Assembly (NCBI GenBank): GCA_037447655.1 | Contig: JBBHKE010000913.1 | Coordinates: forward strand, 149,632-213,631 | Length of the DNA: 64,000 bases | Source: Zygnema cylindricum | Lineage: Eukaryota; Streptophyta; Zygnematophyceae; Zygnematales; Zygnemataceae | Reading direction: 5' to 3' | In this document: piece by piece, positions 8,586 to 20,250 of the stretch | Position numbering within the stretch: position 1 is the first letter of the stretch | How the letters are laid out: each line of letters begins with the position of its first letter | Made by a program: the position numbers and the translations under genes | The notes under the pieces: generated by a model | What the model was told of the DNA's origin: nothing | The model's database searches: none | Seen by the model: the letters and a program-made list of their open reading frames with translations, nothing else

Positions 8586-8665
8586 ATTTTCCCAAGTGTG
8601 GGACATGCCGAATCCCGGATTTCTAGGAAATCTAACACTCACAAGTCACAACGTTTTACGGGAAC

Positions 8666-10255
8666 TAGTGTTGGGAATTGGGTAATTTTATATCGCGATA
8701 ATTCGATACTCGATATATTGAATATCGATCGGTCAGAGTCCCCGATATATCGTACCGAGACCAACATAAAATATCGCGATAATTATCGCGATATGTCGTA
8801 CTTTTTAAATTTTTAATTTTGTATAAAATGTAATTTTACCGAAAAGTAAAATATATGTGCACCGTGAGACGCCACGTACGACGTGAATTCTACTCCGTAA
8901 CTTCACGGTAAACGCCGCAAAATGGAACCGCAAAAAAATTACTAATTCCGTACTGCATAGAATTCATTACTTAGTACGGACAGAACTTGACGTACGAAAA
9001 TAACTAGTACGGACAAAACTTGACGTACGAAAATAACAAAGTAAATTAGTCAAAAGATTGAACTGACGAAAAAAAATTACCTTTCTCTCTCTCACTCTCT
9101 CTCTCTCTCTCTTCGTTTCAGCGAAGAACTTTTAGCTTTCTCCATGGATTCCCAAGGGATAGGAGGTAGCATGGAAGGTTTAGAGGATGATGACACCCAC
9201 CTACTTCCAGATATGGAGACTGTACACATGGAAAACTCATTAGAAATTGCAAATCAGTTTAGGGATGCGAGAAAGGTGGTTCCCAAAGGGGTAAATTCTA
9301 AAGTTTGGCGTCACTTTAAAGTCTTACATGGTGGGAAGCATTCAGACAAGGCTTTTTGCAATCATTGTGATATGCCTGTTGCAAGAGGGAAGTCGATGAG
9401 TCCTACCAACTTACTCTCTCACTTAAGGGTTCATCACAGAAAGGGGGATAAATTGAAAGAAATAGAAGAAAAGTCGGGAGCTTTGGAGGATTTCGTACAA
9501 AGAGGAGCAACCACATCATTTAAAGACAGGCTCATACGGTGGATCGTGTTGGACTACCAGCCACTAAGTATCGTGGAGAGCCCAGAATTTTGAGAAATGG
9601 TGAAGGGCTTGGCGCCAAAGGTCGTGATTCCAGATCGGCGTGGACTAATTTCGAGAATGGAGGAAATCGAGATGAAGGTCCGCTTAAGTTTAGGGAAGCT
9701 TCTGGAAGGTGAAACCCTAAGCATTACTATGGACACATGGACATCGTTGTCCAATGAATCCTTTTGTTCCATGACAGCGCACTTCATCAACTCTGATTGG
9801 GATCTTCAAAGTGTTTGTTTAGGATGCTCTCCTTTTCCTGGTAGCCATATCGTAGAAGCGATTGGTGAGAAGTGTAAGGAAATGTTAGAAGGATTTGACA
9901 TTTCCGAAAAAATTAGTGGCGGTTTGTGTAACCCGATACAACAGCTACTATAAAAAAAGCGGGAAAATCCATGTCTTGTGATTGGCATGGTTGCATGGAT
10001 CATTTATTAGAGCTTGTCACAGGAAAGTTCTTTTAATGGTCCTAGTGTTGCATCACACTTGAAAAGTGCACACAACCTTGTGGGATTTTTTAGAAGCTCA
10101 CCGAGAGCAACTAATATTCTAAAAAATGTTGCGAGTGAAATGAAGTGGAAAGTTCTAATTCCGGATGTAGCTACGAGGTGGTGGTCAACATACTCTATGC
10201 TCACTTCAATATTGTATTTGAAAAATCCGTTACAAGCAATCATGGCAACAATTGT
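8666..10255 (+). mobile_element. hAT transposon copy 1, 3'-truncated
   Basis: It begins TAGTGTTGGGAATTGGG, a typical hAT-type end, followed by about 450 bp of subterminal DNA with repeated ATCGCGAT palindromes, then a CT microsatellite (9,080-9,115) and the transposase pseudogene. It shares its whole length with copy 2 at 12,499 at high identity. Similarity stops near 10,255, where a Gag-like sequence takes over, so the C-terminal dimerisation region and right end are missing. Confidence 0.75.
9144..10250 (+). pseudogene. hAT-family transposase pseudogene (BED finger + RNase H-like core)
   Basis: ATGGATTCCC opens a 149-codon frame with a BED-type zinc finger (CNHC ... HLRVHH, about residues 75-100). 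An in-frame TGA at 9591 interrupts it. The same frame then runs to about 9950 and includes SITMDTWTS, which holds the first catalytic aspartate of hAT transposases. A one-base insertion near 9930, absent from copy 2, shifts the frame; downstream pieces include HLKSAHNLVGFFRSSPRATN. The hATC dimerisation domain is lost. Enzymatically dead as it stands. Confidence 0.85.
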
Positions 10256-11014
10256 GCCAGTGGAAAAAGAGGGAGAGGAAAAGAAAAGGGAACTTTGAAA
10301 AAGGGGATTTGCTTCGCTTGTAGGAAACCGGGTCACTATATGGAGGAGTGTCCTTGTTTGGAAGAACTTAGAAGTTGGTATGTGAATGAGGAGGAAGAAG
10401 GGGAAGAGGAGAAACAGGATGAAGAAATCTTGGAGCTTCTTCATATTGGTAGAATGGAGAAGAGAGAAAAGTACACAGAAATTCCACGAAGGCAACAGTG
10501 TGCTTTTGGAGGTATAAGGGAAGTAAAGAGAGAGGAGGTACTTGAAGAGGTCGAGGAGTGTAGATTGTATGACTTAGAAATGAGAAAGTCAGATCTAGGA
10601 TCCATAAGAGAAAACGAGAAAGATAAAAGCAATGAGGTTACTTTTATAGATAATTTGGAAACAAAAAACTGGTCGGAAAGGGAGACTTCATTGGATTCCG
10701 AGGAAAGGGGAGAAGTGAAACTAGAAGAAGTGTTAAAAGATAGGGGAGAAGAGGAATATTTAATGAAAGGTTTAGGGGAGGAGAAAAATTTATCGGGAAT
10801 AAATTTAGAAAGTGAGAGTGGACAGAAATCCATGGGAGAGAGTGAGGAAAGTTCATTTTTTGGGGGTAATGGGTTTGACATCACTAAAAGAAGTGATGGT
10901 ACTTATGAAGGTGTGCTTGTAAAAGGGTTAGCATCTGGGTGTATGTTGCAGATTGGAGATGGGGCTGGCTGTTTGGATTGCAAGTGGGAAATCGGTTTTT
11001 GTGTGGATGGATAA
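10256..11014 (+). pseudogene. Retroelement Gag-like fragment with CCHC zinc knuckle
   Basis: Open for about 250 codons after the hAT homology ends. It reads CFACRKPGHYMEEC, a CX2CX4HX4C knuckle that binds nucleic acid in retroelement Gag proteins, then a long Glu/Lys-rich tail (EEEEGEEEKQDEE), and stops at 11012. The open frame starts at an ATG at 10145 inside hAT DNA read in another frame, so its first 37 codons are not hAT protein. No protease, integrase or RT follows; an LTR-like TGTTG begins about 215 bp later. It could be a relic of a non-autonomous gag-only element. Confidence 0.55.
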
Positions 11015-11229
11015 GAGATGAGGTGGATAAAATCTTTGCTCGGATTTATGAAAATTGGCATGCGAAATAACACGAGTGATCAACAACATGGAATAATTAT
11101 TTTGACTCATATACTACACTTCTTTAAATACAAGGTTATTTACTTAAAGCTTTATGAGAAGAAAAGAAAGAAGAAAAAGAAAAGAAGGAAAGTATTTTTG
11201 GAAGAAAAGTACACTTGAAATAAAGGGAG

Positions 11230-12352
11230 TGTTGAAAGTTATGTATTTTCTAGGTCTGAATAGGAAATATAAAAGGAAGAAATAAAGCAAAGGCAGTTTG
11301 CTTCTCGCTCCACTCTCCAGTCCCCATACTTGTTGTAGTCACTGAAGACTTGAGAGAGAGCTAGAACCATGGCTGCCTATGCTATCTAAGGTGACAAAAA
11401 ATAGGCTACTACTTAGTCTGTACAAAAAAGACTGCAGGCTCCGGGATTTGATCCTGGTACCTAATGTCTGTTAGATTAACCGGTAGGTGACAGCTTTATC
11501 CTGTAAACTAGGATCAGTGCTAAGACATATAAGGTACAATAGGTATTTGAATAAATAAAGGGCAAAGATTCTATTTAACTACTAAGACGGAATCTTTGGC
11601 ATAAATCCCGTTGTTCCGTTTATGCCGCACAAAACAAATGTTACAGACATTTCTTTCGATGGTCCGGATAAAAAGGCGATGTGAAATCGAAGGCCGTGGT
11701 GCAAGGCGAGATTCCGGAAAGGCCGCCTTGGCTTTTTCGGCCGCTGCCACTCTGGATGACACGTGGCGACAGCGTACGGGGTTGCAGAATTTTCGGAGTG
11801 CAAGACAACATACTCGCTTGTGATAGATGTCACCTATATTGCTTGTCGTACATCTGCCGCACAGAAAGTACACCGGCGCCTGTATTTTTCTGTTCGGTAC
11901 AGTCTTGTGATTGACGCTGTACTTCAGTAGAAGGGGTTTTAGAGAGGGAATAGGACTTAGAATATTTTTGGTAGGTAGCCGCCTATCCCTGAGAGCATCT
12001 TGTATAAAAGCCAAACTTTGGCCAGCCCTATCTATCAATTTCATTAACCAATATCACTGATTCATTTTGTTGTGGACTCAAGGGAGTCCATGATACACAG
12101 GGGTGTAGTCGGTCAGACTATTTTTTCTACCAGGGTGGCTGCATTTCTAAGGGAAAGTCAAAGTGGGTGAATGTGTCCAAATCTCATATTCTAACTTTGC
12201 ATTCTGTGGTGGAACTGAGCACACGGAAAATCTTCTTTCACAAGGGTGAAGCTGTATTGTGGTTTTGACCGTCAAGGGGTCAGTCATTTGGGTTTATATC
12301 AAGTTGGAGTCGGCACTACCTAGATTAGCTTCTTTTTGGATTCGCGATTCAT
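11230..12352 (+). repeat. LTR-like and unassigned retroelement-derived DNA
   Basis: AAATAAAGGGAG at 11218-11229 looks like a polypurine tract and TGTTGAAAGTTATG at 11230 like the start of a 3' LTR. I cannot fix its end. 11,930-12,060 contains TAGAATATTTTTGG, also seen in the copia LTR at 34.2 kb, and a TATAAAAG box at 12,003. No gene is supported, and open frames at 11,571-12,044 match nothing known. Confidence 0.4.
11431..11500 (-). other. Possible tRNA-derived (SINE-like) fragment
   Basis: On the minus strand CACCTACCGGTTAATCTAA resembles a degenerate A box and CAGGATCAAATCCCGG a B box, about 30 bases apart, with a TTTTTT run shortly after. No convincing cloverleaf and no tail or target duplication were identified. 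Confidence 0.3.
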
Positions 12353-12498
12353 GTGGGCAATGAAGCCCATATAGTTTCAAAACTAACACAAAATATGACT
12401 CAAAAGGCCAATATGCCTCAAACTTGCCACAGTGATACACAACATAGTAAACTCAAAAGGCCAATATGCCTCAAACTTGCCACAGTGATACAGAACAC
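12353..12498 (-). repeat. Copia leader/LTR fragment flanking hAT copy 2
   Basis: TATGACTCAAAAGGCCAAT, then ATGCCTCAAACTTGCC and AGTGATACACAACA, recur at 16,095-16,155 next to a copia gag start. Part of it (CTCAAAAGGCCAATATGCC and following) is duplicated in tandem here. hAT copy 2 seems to have landed in this older copia DNA. Confidence 0.6.
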
Positions 12499-12879
12499 TG
12501 GTGTTGGGTATCGGGTAATTTCATATCGCGATAATTTTGATATTCGATATACTAAATATCGATCGGTCAGAGTCTTTCATTTATCGTACCGAGACCAACA
12601 TAAAATATCGCGATGATTATAGCGATATGTTGTACTTTTCAAAATATTAATTTTGTATAATATGTAAATTTACCGAAAAGTAAAATTTCTGTGCACCGTG
12701 AGACGCCACGTTGGACGTGAATTCTACTTTGTAACTTCAGGGTAAACGCCGCAATATGGAACCGCAAAAACATTAATAATTCCGTACTGCATAAAGTTCA
12801 TTTCTTAGTACGGACAGAACTTGACGTACGAAATAAACACAGTAAATTTGTCAAAAGATTGAACTGACAAAAAAAAGTC

Positions 12880-12911
<32 letters not shown>

Positions 12912-14375
12912 TCGTTTCAGCCAAGAACTTTTAGCTTTCTCCATGGATTCCCAAGGGATTCGAGGTAGCATGGAATGTTTAGAGGATGATGACACCCATT
13001 ACTTCTAGATATGGAAACCGTACACATGGAAAACTCATTAGAAATTGCAAATCAGTTTAGGGATGCGAGAAAGGTCGTTCCCAAAGGGGTAAATTCTAAA
13101 GTTTGGCATCACTTTAAAGTCTTACATAGTGGGAAGCATTTTGACAAAGCTTTCTGCAATCATTGTGATATGCTCGTTGCAAGAGGGAAGTCGATGTGTC
13201 TTACAAACTTACTCTCTCAATTAAGGGTTCATCACAGAAAGTTATTTACAAGGGATAAATTGAAAGAAATAGAAGAAAAGCCCGAAGCTTTGGAGGATTT
13301 TGTACAAAGAGGAGCAATCACATCATTTAAAGACAGGCTCATACGGTGGATAGTGTTAAGCTACCAGCCACTAAGTATCATTGAAAGCCCATAATTTCGA
13401 GAAATAGAGAAGGGCTTGGCGCCAAAGGTCGTGATTCTAGATTGGCGTGGACTAATTTCGAGAATGGAGGAAATCGAGATGAAGGTCCGCCTAAGTTTAG
13501 GGAAGCTTCTGGAAGGTGAAACCCTAAGCATTACTATGGACACATGGACATCGTTGTCCAATGAATCTTTTTGTTCCATGACAGCGCACTTCATCAACTC
13601 TGATTGGGATCTTCAAAATGTTTGTTTAGGATGCTCTCCTTTTCCTGGTAGCCATACCGCAGAAGCGATTGGTGAGAAGTGTAAGGAAATGTTAGAAGGA
13701 TTTGACATTTCCGAAAAAATCAGTGGCGGTTTGTGTAACCGATACAACAGCTACTATAAAAAAAGCGGGAAAATCCATGTCTTGTGATTGGCATGGTTGC
13801 ATGGATCATTTATTAGAGCTTGTCACAGGAAAGTTCTTTAATGGTCCTAGTGTTGCATCACACTTGAAAAGTGCACACAACCTTGTGGGATTTTTTAGAA
13901 GCTCACCGAGAGCAACTAATATTCTAAAAAATGTTGCGAGTGAAATGAAGTGGAAAGTTCTAATTCCGGATGTAGCTACGAGGTGGTGGTCAACATACTC
14001 TATGCTCACTTCAATATTGTATTTGAAAAATCCGTTACAAGCAATCATGACAATAATTGTGCCACCGAATGCGAGGTTGAGTGAAGAGGGGTAGATGATC
14101 ATTGAGAGAGGTGCGATTCTTTTATAACCTTTCATGGTTGCCCAACGCGTGTTAGTAGGGGAAATATATGTAACTTTGAGTTGGGTGCCGGTAATTGTCC
14201 ACTCACTACTTAAAGGACTAAAAAAAGTAGTGGATGACACTTCAAATGGAGGATGTGATGATTTGGCAATTAATGCAATTGCGTAGACGATCGTAACCGA
14301 TTTTGAGGGTCGATTTGGAACGTGTGAGTTAACAACCCTCTCGATGAAGATGTTTCCAAAATCCAAATTTTTCCA
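12499..14375 (+). mobile_element. hAT transposon copy 2, 3'-truncated by copia DNA
   Basis: Starts TGGTGTTGGGTATCGGG and follows copy 1 closely, including the ATCGCGAT subterminal blocks. It extends about 300 bp further into the transposase than copy 1 before joining minus-strand copia sequence near 14,375. The right end is absent. Confidence 0.75.
12943..14366 (+). pseudogene. hAT-family transposase pseudogene, copy 2
   Basis: The start ATG matches copy 1, but a small deletion and a stop near 13,005 break the first frame. The BED finger is in 13,011-13,391, where the frame stops at the TAA after IESP. The core with TMDTWTS is in 13,416-13,785. The next conserved block CVTDTTATIKKAG, holding the second catalytic aspartate motif, is read in a shifted frame from 13,702, with CDWHGCMDHLLELVTG after it. 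Beyond 14,065 broken pieces such as EIYVTLSWVPVIVHSLL continue the family. Several stops and shifts make it non-functional. Confidence 0.82.
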
Positions 14376-15880
14376 AGTGATTTATTAAGAGCAGGAAGGG
14401 CTTTAGTTAACAAGTCAACCACCATATTCTCATCCGGTAAATAACACAATTTAATGACTTTTGCAATTACTTTTTCTTTGACAAAGTGAAGTCTAACATC
14501 CATGTGTTTACTTTTAAAATGATGGCTGGGGTTAAAGGCAATTGCAATGGCTGCCTAGTTGTCACACCAGATAGCTTGAGGACTTGTTTGCATGAACCGA
14601 AGTTCATGTAAAATAGACTTGACCTATATGAGCTCCTTTAGGGCAAAAGCTGTTGCCGTGTATTCTGACTCCATTTTGGATTGAGCTGTAACCTTTTATA
14701 GTTTGCTGCTCCAGCAGCAAGTTCCATCTCCAATCTTAAGAACAAAACCGGTTGTAGATTTTCGGCTTGGCATGTCTCCAGAGCTGGCGTCGCTCCACGT
14801 TTGTATTTTCACTTCTCCTCCTCCCAGTACAAGCTTAAGATTTTGCGTACCTGCAAGATATCTCAACACCCTTTTTGTTACTTCCCATTCTACCTTTTTA
14901 GGATTCTGTAGACTTAGGGTTTCTGTAGACTTCTACTGAAGACTCCCACAGTTGCTGCAACATTAGGTCTCTAACAATTCATAAAATATATAAGACTCCC
15001 AACTATCTGTCTATATAGCTTTGAAGCCATAAACTCTTCCTCCCTTGTCTCTAGACTCTCACACACCAAAATGCCTGAATCTGAATCACTTCCTCTCAAT
15101 TTTTGTCTCATTTCCATAAGAGTTACAAAACCCTTTACATCTTTCGTTTAAAATCTTTCTAGCATGTTACCTAATGCTTCTTTCTGAATCAACATAATTA
15201 GTCTTTTGTTACTGTGTCTTTCTACCTGTATTCCTAAGATATACTTGTCCACACCGAGATCTTTCATCTCAAACCTAGACCTTAAAGCCACTGTAATGTT
15301 GTTTATTTCATCCATTGACTTACTTATTAATAATAAGTCATCCACATATACAATAATGTATAGTATCCCATCCTTCTCTTTTTAGATATATACAAAATGA
15401 TATGAGTTAATTGTCTTAAAACCTAGCCCAGTCAAAAACTCATCTAACTTGAAATTCCATTGTCGCGGGGCTTGTTTTAGCCCTTACAGAGATTTCATCA
15501 ATTTACACCCTAATTATTCCTTTCCTTTTTCTACATATATTTCAGGTTGCTTCATATAAATGGTATCTTCTAACCCTCCATACAAAAAGGCCGTTTTAAC
15601 ATCCATTTGATGTATTTCCATATTCTTTATAGCCGCTAGACTTAGCAAAACTTTGACAGTGGGAAATATGACAACTGGAGAGAAGGTTTCGTCAAAGTCA
15701 ATACCTTTTTTTTATTGTACCATTTGGCCACTAGTCTGGCCTTATACCTTTCAATGGTGTTGTTAGAGTTCAACTTCACCTTGAATACCCATTTGGTGCC
15801 GATGGCTTTTTTGCCAGGAGGAAGATCCACCAGCTTCCATGTTTGTTGATCTGTTTCATCAAGGGAGTCATCCAACACCC
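14376..15880 (-). pseudogene. Ty1/copia Pol relic (RT and RNase H)
   Basis: Read right to left: GTKWVFKVKLNSNNTIERYK near 15,760, the RT core with MDDLLLISKSMDE and YILGIQVERHSNK at 15,345-15,150, then RNase H with WCDN and KSKHMDVRLHFVKEK near 14,500, and DLLTKALPA close to 14,400. Stops and frame breaks separate the blocks. Protease and integrase are missing because the gag start is joined directly to the RT region near 15,880. Confidence 0.85.
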
Positions 15881-16045
15881 CCAGTAAGTCAACAATTTAA
15901 ACGAAGATTCAACCATCGCCCCCCAGTACGTATAACTTTGGCCATTGAATATAGGAATTCCTTACGAAAGGCCCATAACCTGTTGTTCTACAACCACCGT
16001 TGTAGGCGGAGTACCAGCAGCAGTAGTGGAAGTAGACATGAAAAA
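15881..16045 (-). pseudogene. Copia gag N-terminus relic
   Basis: On the minus strand ATG at about 16,040 starts MSTSTTAAGTPPTTVVVEQQ, and after a stop PIFNGQSYTYWGAMVESSFK follows, the typical start of copia Gag. The same MSTSTT start occurs at 37,190 on the plus strand. Confidence 0.7.
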
Positions 16046-16480
16046 CAACAGAAACTATCAAACACCAACTCAACAGCCAACTTTCAATTGACACAAATTA
16101 TGACTCAAAAAGCCAATATGCCTCAAACGTGCTAGAGTGATACACAACACAGTAAACTAGCAATTCCCAAAATTTCAGCCCAAATGATCAAGTAAACTAT
16201 AAGATATGATGTGTGGAAGTTTCCCAAAAATTGCCTTTAATTTATCATAATCCCAAAACTAGATTACTCAAAATTGGCTAAGTCTTAAGCTATATACTCA
16301 CAGTGAGTATCTACTGGTCACAATAATTCAGGTGGTTGTACTACATTGCTATCCTGACTTACAAGAAAGTGTCTTACCTGTACATTAGTGTATCATAAGT
16401 AATTCCAAAACCCTGATTACAACCTGCCGCTAAATAAACAGTGTAACACTAAATTCTAATGCACTAAACGCGAAACAAAT
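16046..16480 (-). repeat. Copia leader and partial LTR
   Basis: Upstream of the gag start on the minus strand. TCTAGTTTTGGGATTATG, then AAAGGCAATTTTTGGGAAACTT, align with 36,925-36,985 of the other copia element, so both belong to one family. Outer LTR boundaries are not clear. Confidence 0.55.
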
Positions 16481-19400
16481 CTTTTCCAAACATTTACAAA
16501 TCGCGTCCGTATAGTTAATGTTGCCGATGCTTAGTAGCGATAATCACAAAGGTCCAGATAAATGTTGATCTCGTGGTACGAACATCATGAGTGCGTACGG
16601 CGCACTTAGTCCTCGTGGTCCCCGTTTTAATCGCGTTCGTCAACGTGGTTTGTATCGACGACGTACTTTCGATCTCTTACAATTTTTTCCTGGATGTTCG
16701 GATTAGTCTTCATCCGTCCGATTCGCTGAACCCGCCCGTATGATTTGTGACACCCGTATGTAGGTGTCCGTCGCCACTCCGGATTACCTGCATCATCTTA
16801 AACTGTCGACGCGTGTACTTATAAAAGTACAGTACACTCTACTGTCTATTTGCTACTGTCACACTATCAAAGGTAAGTATTACATTTGATTTACACAAAA
16901 TTATTCTAAAGCCTCAGTTTCCCCTAATAGACCTATTTACTGAACCTAAAGATTTCAAATCTCAGCTATTTCATCATCTAGAATGGCTCGTCGTTCGTCA
17001 ATAAGCTGATTTATCAACCTCTTTCAAGGCTTCTGGTTTGCATCGTATAACCTCTATATCGTTAATCGCTTCCTTGTGAAATGTAGCTCTCATACCATGT
17101 ATCATCTGTTTGAAGTTTGTGGTTGACAATAGTACTAACTTGCTCTATGCAGTCTCTATTGCCGATGAAGGCTCGTTTCCATTTCAACAGTTGTTATTCT
17201 CTACTTGTACGCCTTTTCCATTAGTTGCCGAAGGTGCTATTCCTCCATTTCCTTATCTCGTCACCAACAGTAATTCACGAGTAAAAAACCACATCGTCAA
17301 TAAGATTATTGGCGCCTAGATTTAAGAGCTTCGTTAAGGTGTCGCCGACGATTGTAGCGCGGGTGCGGCATTGCTCTTGTTCAAGGCAAATTGTTGGGAA
17401 TTGGCTCGTTGCTACTCTAGTTTTTGCATCACTCCACTTGTCTTCTCCTCAATTTTATTTTGCACTTCGCTTACGTCTCGGCTTACTAAACCCCTCACCC
17501 TTAGGCAAGCCATATGACATTTGTATTAAGTTAATTGATGACTAAAGCGTCTAAGTGCTCTGTTGCGCACGCGGTGGGGAGCGTACAATAACAAATGTGC
17601 AATTGTTTGTGCCACACATACCCCTGCCACGTTTTCAATCTCGCTGCATACGTGACCCTCGTGTGAACCTTTTCATTTTAAATGGAGGAAAAACAACATT
17701 GAGTGACGTATTTTTCATAACCCTACGGTATGTCATGTTTTCACACGGGCGACATTACATATTCCTATTGTGTCTCCAAATGCACAGACTCTAAATAACT
17801 TGATTAGGCACAATCAAAATTTTACAACATTTGTTTCCGTGATTTTTAGACCTTGGACTTGTCTTTTAACAACTTTTTTTGATTGAGTTTTGGTGTCCTT
17901 TACAGTTATAACACCTGGTTACCTTTCCTTAACTCTTGTGTCTGTTTCTATTGCCAATATACCATTGTCGCCTTTCACTGCTCTAAATCGTCAAAGCTCA
18001 TCCGACAAAGCTCATACGATAATGCACGGCGATGAATGATGGTCATTGTTTTGGAGTCTTACCTCCATGCTACCCGCCGCTCATAAATGGTATTTATCGT
18101 TGAACCTTTAGTGTGGACATGTTTTATAGGACGACGACCCGTTTTCTTGGGAAGTCATTATATCGCTTATTTTTAAGTGTTGTTATAGTTTCTTAAAATT
18201 TTTCATTTGTTTTTTCAGCTTTCGATTTATTAATCTAGGTGTTTATTATTTTCGGTTTTCCATCTCTTACCTTTAATCGCAATCAAGGATTTTCCATGTT
18301 GGTGATGGTTTGTACTTTGTCGATGTGCTACCGTCACATTGTTTGTAGATTTTTTTTGTTGTTGTTAAAATTGGCTAACGAAAATGGATTGGGCATCGGT
18401 TTACTAATAGTAGAAGGTGAAACCCTTAATAATAGAGCTTAACCCTTGTTTGGTAATGCAGATTGGTCGTGGAATTAATGGTAAAATTAAAGACTACAAA
18501 AAATCCTCTATAACACTATTTATTTGAGCACTAAATAAAAACCTTACCGAAAGCAAAAAGATTGAAGCGGAAACGCGTAATCGTAAAATCAAAATTATAT
18601 ATTTGAAAATGAAATTGTAATTTATATAGGGAGTTGAAAGAATAATAATTAGAGGGAAGGTTTTTTTTTTATAAGTGATCGAGCCACGTGAAAAAAAGGT
18701 GATACCACGCTTTTCTTTATAATAAAATATGTTATTTTGTTCTCTTTTGTGAAACAAATTTATTTGTGGTAGTGACTTAAGTTTTTGTGATTACGAATCG
18801 TGGTTGAGGCAAACTGGTCTTCTAGTTTAACGATTTTTGGTACAATCGACCACATTTTCCCAAAATTGTTACGCTTTTATCAAATAACACTCTTTGTAAC
18901 ATAAATGTTAAACAAACGAGAACGTTTTTTTTTTGTTAGTATAATCAGCATAAGCAAAAACTCTACTACATATAAATATTATAGTACTCATCCAGCAGTG
19001 ATAACTAATTAACCACTTCAAACCGCGATAAATTAGCAAACAACAAACTTTTACTTTAACCAACTTCGACTTTAAAATAGCCATGTCACGTGGTAAAAAC
19101 ACACCCATTTTTTTGTAATTTTTTTTTTAATAGTTATATAAAAAACTTTATTTAGTATTTATTTACTTATCGACACATTTATTGAAGTCGCGTTGAATAC
19201 ATTTATTGATTCAAAGTAGTTTTGTATGTTGTAATTAGAATTTATACCGCCCATACGTCCATGGTTACTTGAACGTTTAATATAAGAGGTCTACAAAAAA
19301 TAACACCTCTTGTTACGATTGTTTCATTTGTTGACCCCCCAAAAGATAAAGAGTCCCAATTAATAAGTTATGAAAAAGACAAATGTACCCTTCAACTTTT

Positions 19401-19900
19401 TTGCCAAGCAAACAAAATGAGGGTCGTGCCCTTCCACATGATTCACATTGCATCAAACCATTTGTTTGTAAACATCTATATAAGTGGCTGTCAAAAAAAA
19501 AAAAATACGTTGTTAGCGGAAAAAGTAAAGCGTAGTGGCCTATACTCTAATCCTCACATATTTTCGAAGAGCCCCATTGGCTTTACTTTTTTTTTAACTT
19601 TTTTTTTCCTCTCTTTTGCAATTTTTTATTTACCTCATCCGAGAAAAATGTCTAATGTGTCATTTTTTCATCACACTACTATAAATAAAATACAACGATA
19701 AACGTTGTTGATACTATGAATGAATATTTCGTCATCGATGCAAACACCATGTCGTGCATGAGAGAAAAGCAAAGAAATCATGCATCATAACCAGCAAAGT
19801 CATGCTTACAAACATATTATACAAACGAAAGCGAATATGGAGGGCAAAAACTATATACACCATGAGAAACAATGAACATGAATATAACAAAAATGAGAAG
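16481..19900. other. Unassigned intergenic DNA
   Basis: I see no supported gene. 16,500-16,830 is CpG-rich and resembles eroded transposon sequence; the rest is AT-rich with short open frames that lack known motifs. Confidence 0.5.
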
Positions 19901-20250
19901 GGAATAATACTCCCCTTGAGTGAGATGGACCCCATAGTCATGTTTCCTAGTCTCAAGGGAAATTCATTTCAGTTTTTTCTTTTCCCTTCTCGCTTACCTT
20001 TGGATAAAGATATCTTTATCTATGATTTCCTCAACCCCACTCATATGTCTTGGGAAATTCCGGCCTATAGAGCCATTCAATCCACAATTCTATCATTTTC
20101 CAGTCCAACACCGCATTGGACAGTTGCATTTCCGACTCGTAGCTGGCACCACTAGGTGAATCGCCTTCAGCAAGCCCCAATATTGTACGAGTTAGGCAAA
20201 TCTCTCATTGCCGATGAACAAATGGGGTTTGCTCAAAATTTGGTACCAGT

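Larger units (their letters stand above)
7266..8637 (+). mobile_element. Tandem TRIM retrotransposon: 5 LTRs and 4 internal domains
   Basis: Five LTRs start at 7266, 7552, 7838, 8124 and 8410, exactly 286 bp apart. Each is 229 bp (the last 228) and runs TGTTGGATTGG...GGAAATCTAACA with near-perfect terminal inverted repeats. Each of the four 57-bp internal domains starts with a primer binding site directly after the LTR (TGGTATCRGAGCCAG, complementary to the 3' end of plant initiator tRNA-Met) and ends in a polypurine tract GTGAGGGGGGG directly before the next LTR. The array is flanked by CTCAC at 7261-7265 and 8638-8642, a 5-bp target duplication. There is no coding capacity, so it depends on another element's proteins. 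Units 2 and 3 look identical, implying recent expansion. Long open frames across the units are shadows. Confidence 0.93.

Noticed and set aside
7266-8637. Regular 286-bp spacing could suggest a CRISPR-like or satellite array
   Set aside because: LTR ends, primer site, polypurine tract and flanking target duplication identify a TRIM, and the repeats are far too long for CRISPR.
19754-20155. 133-codon frame upstream of the gypsy fragment as an intact gene
   Set aside because: No recognisable domain; its position suggests decayed retroelement DNA, but that cannot be shown.
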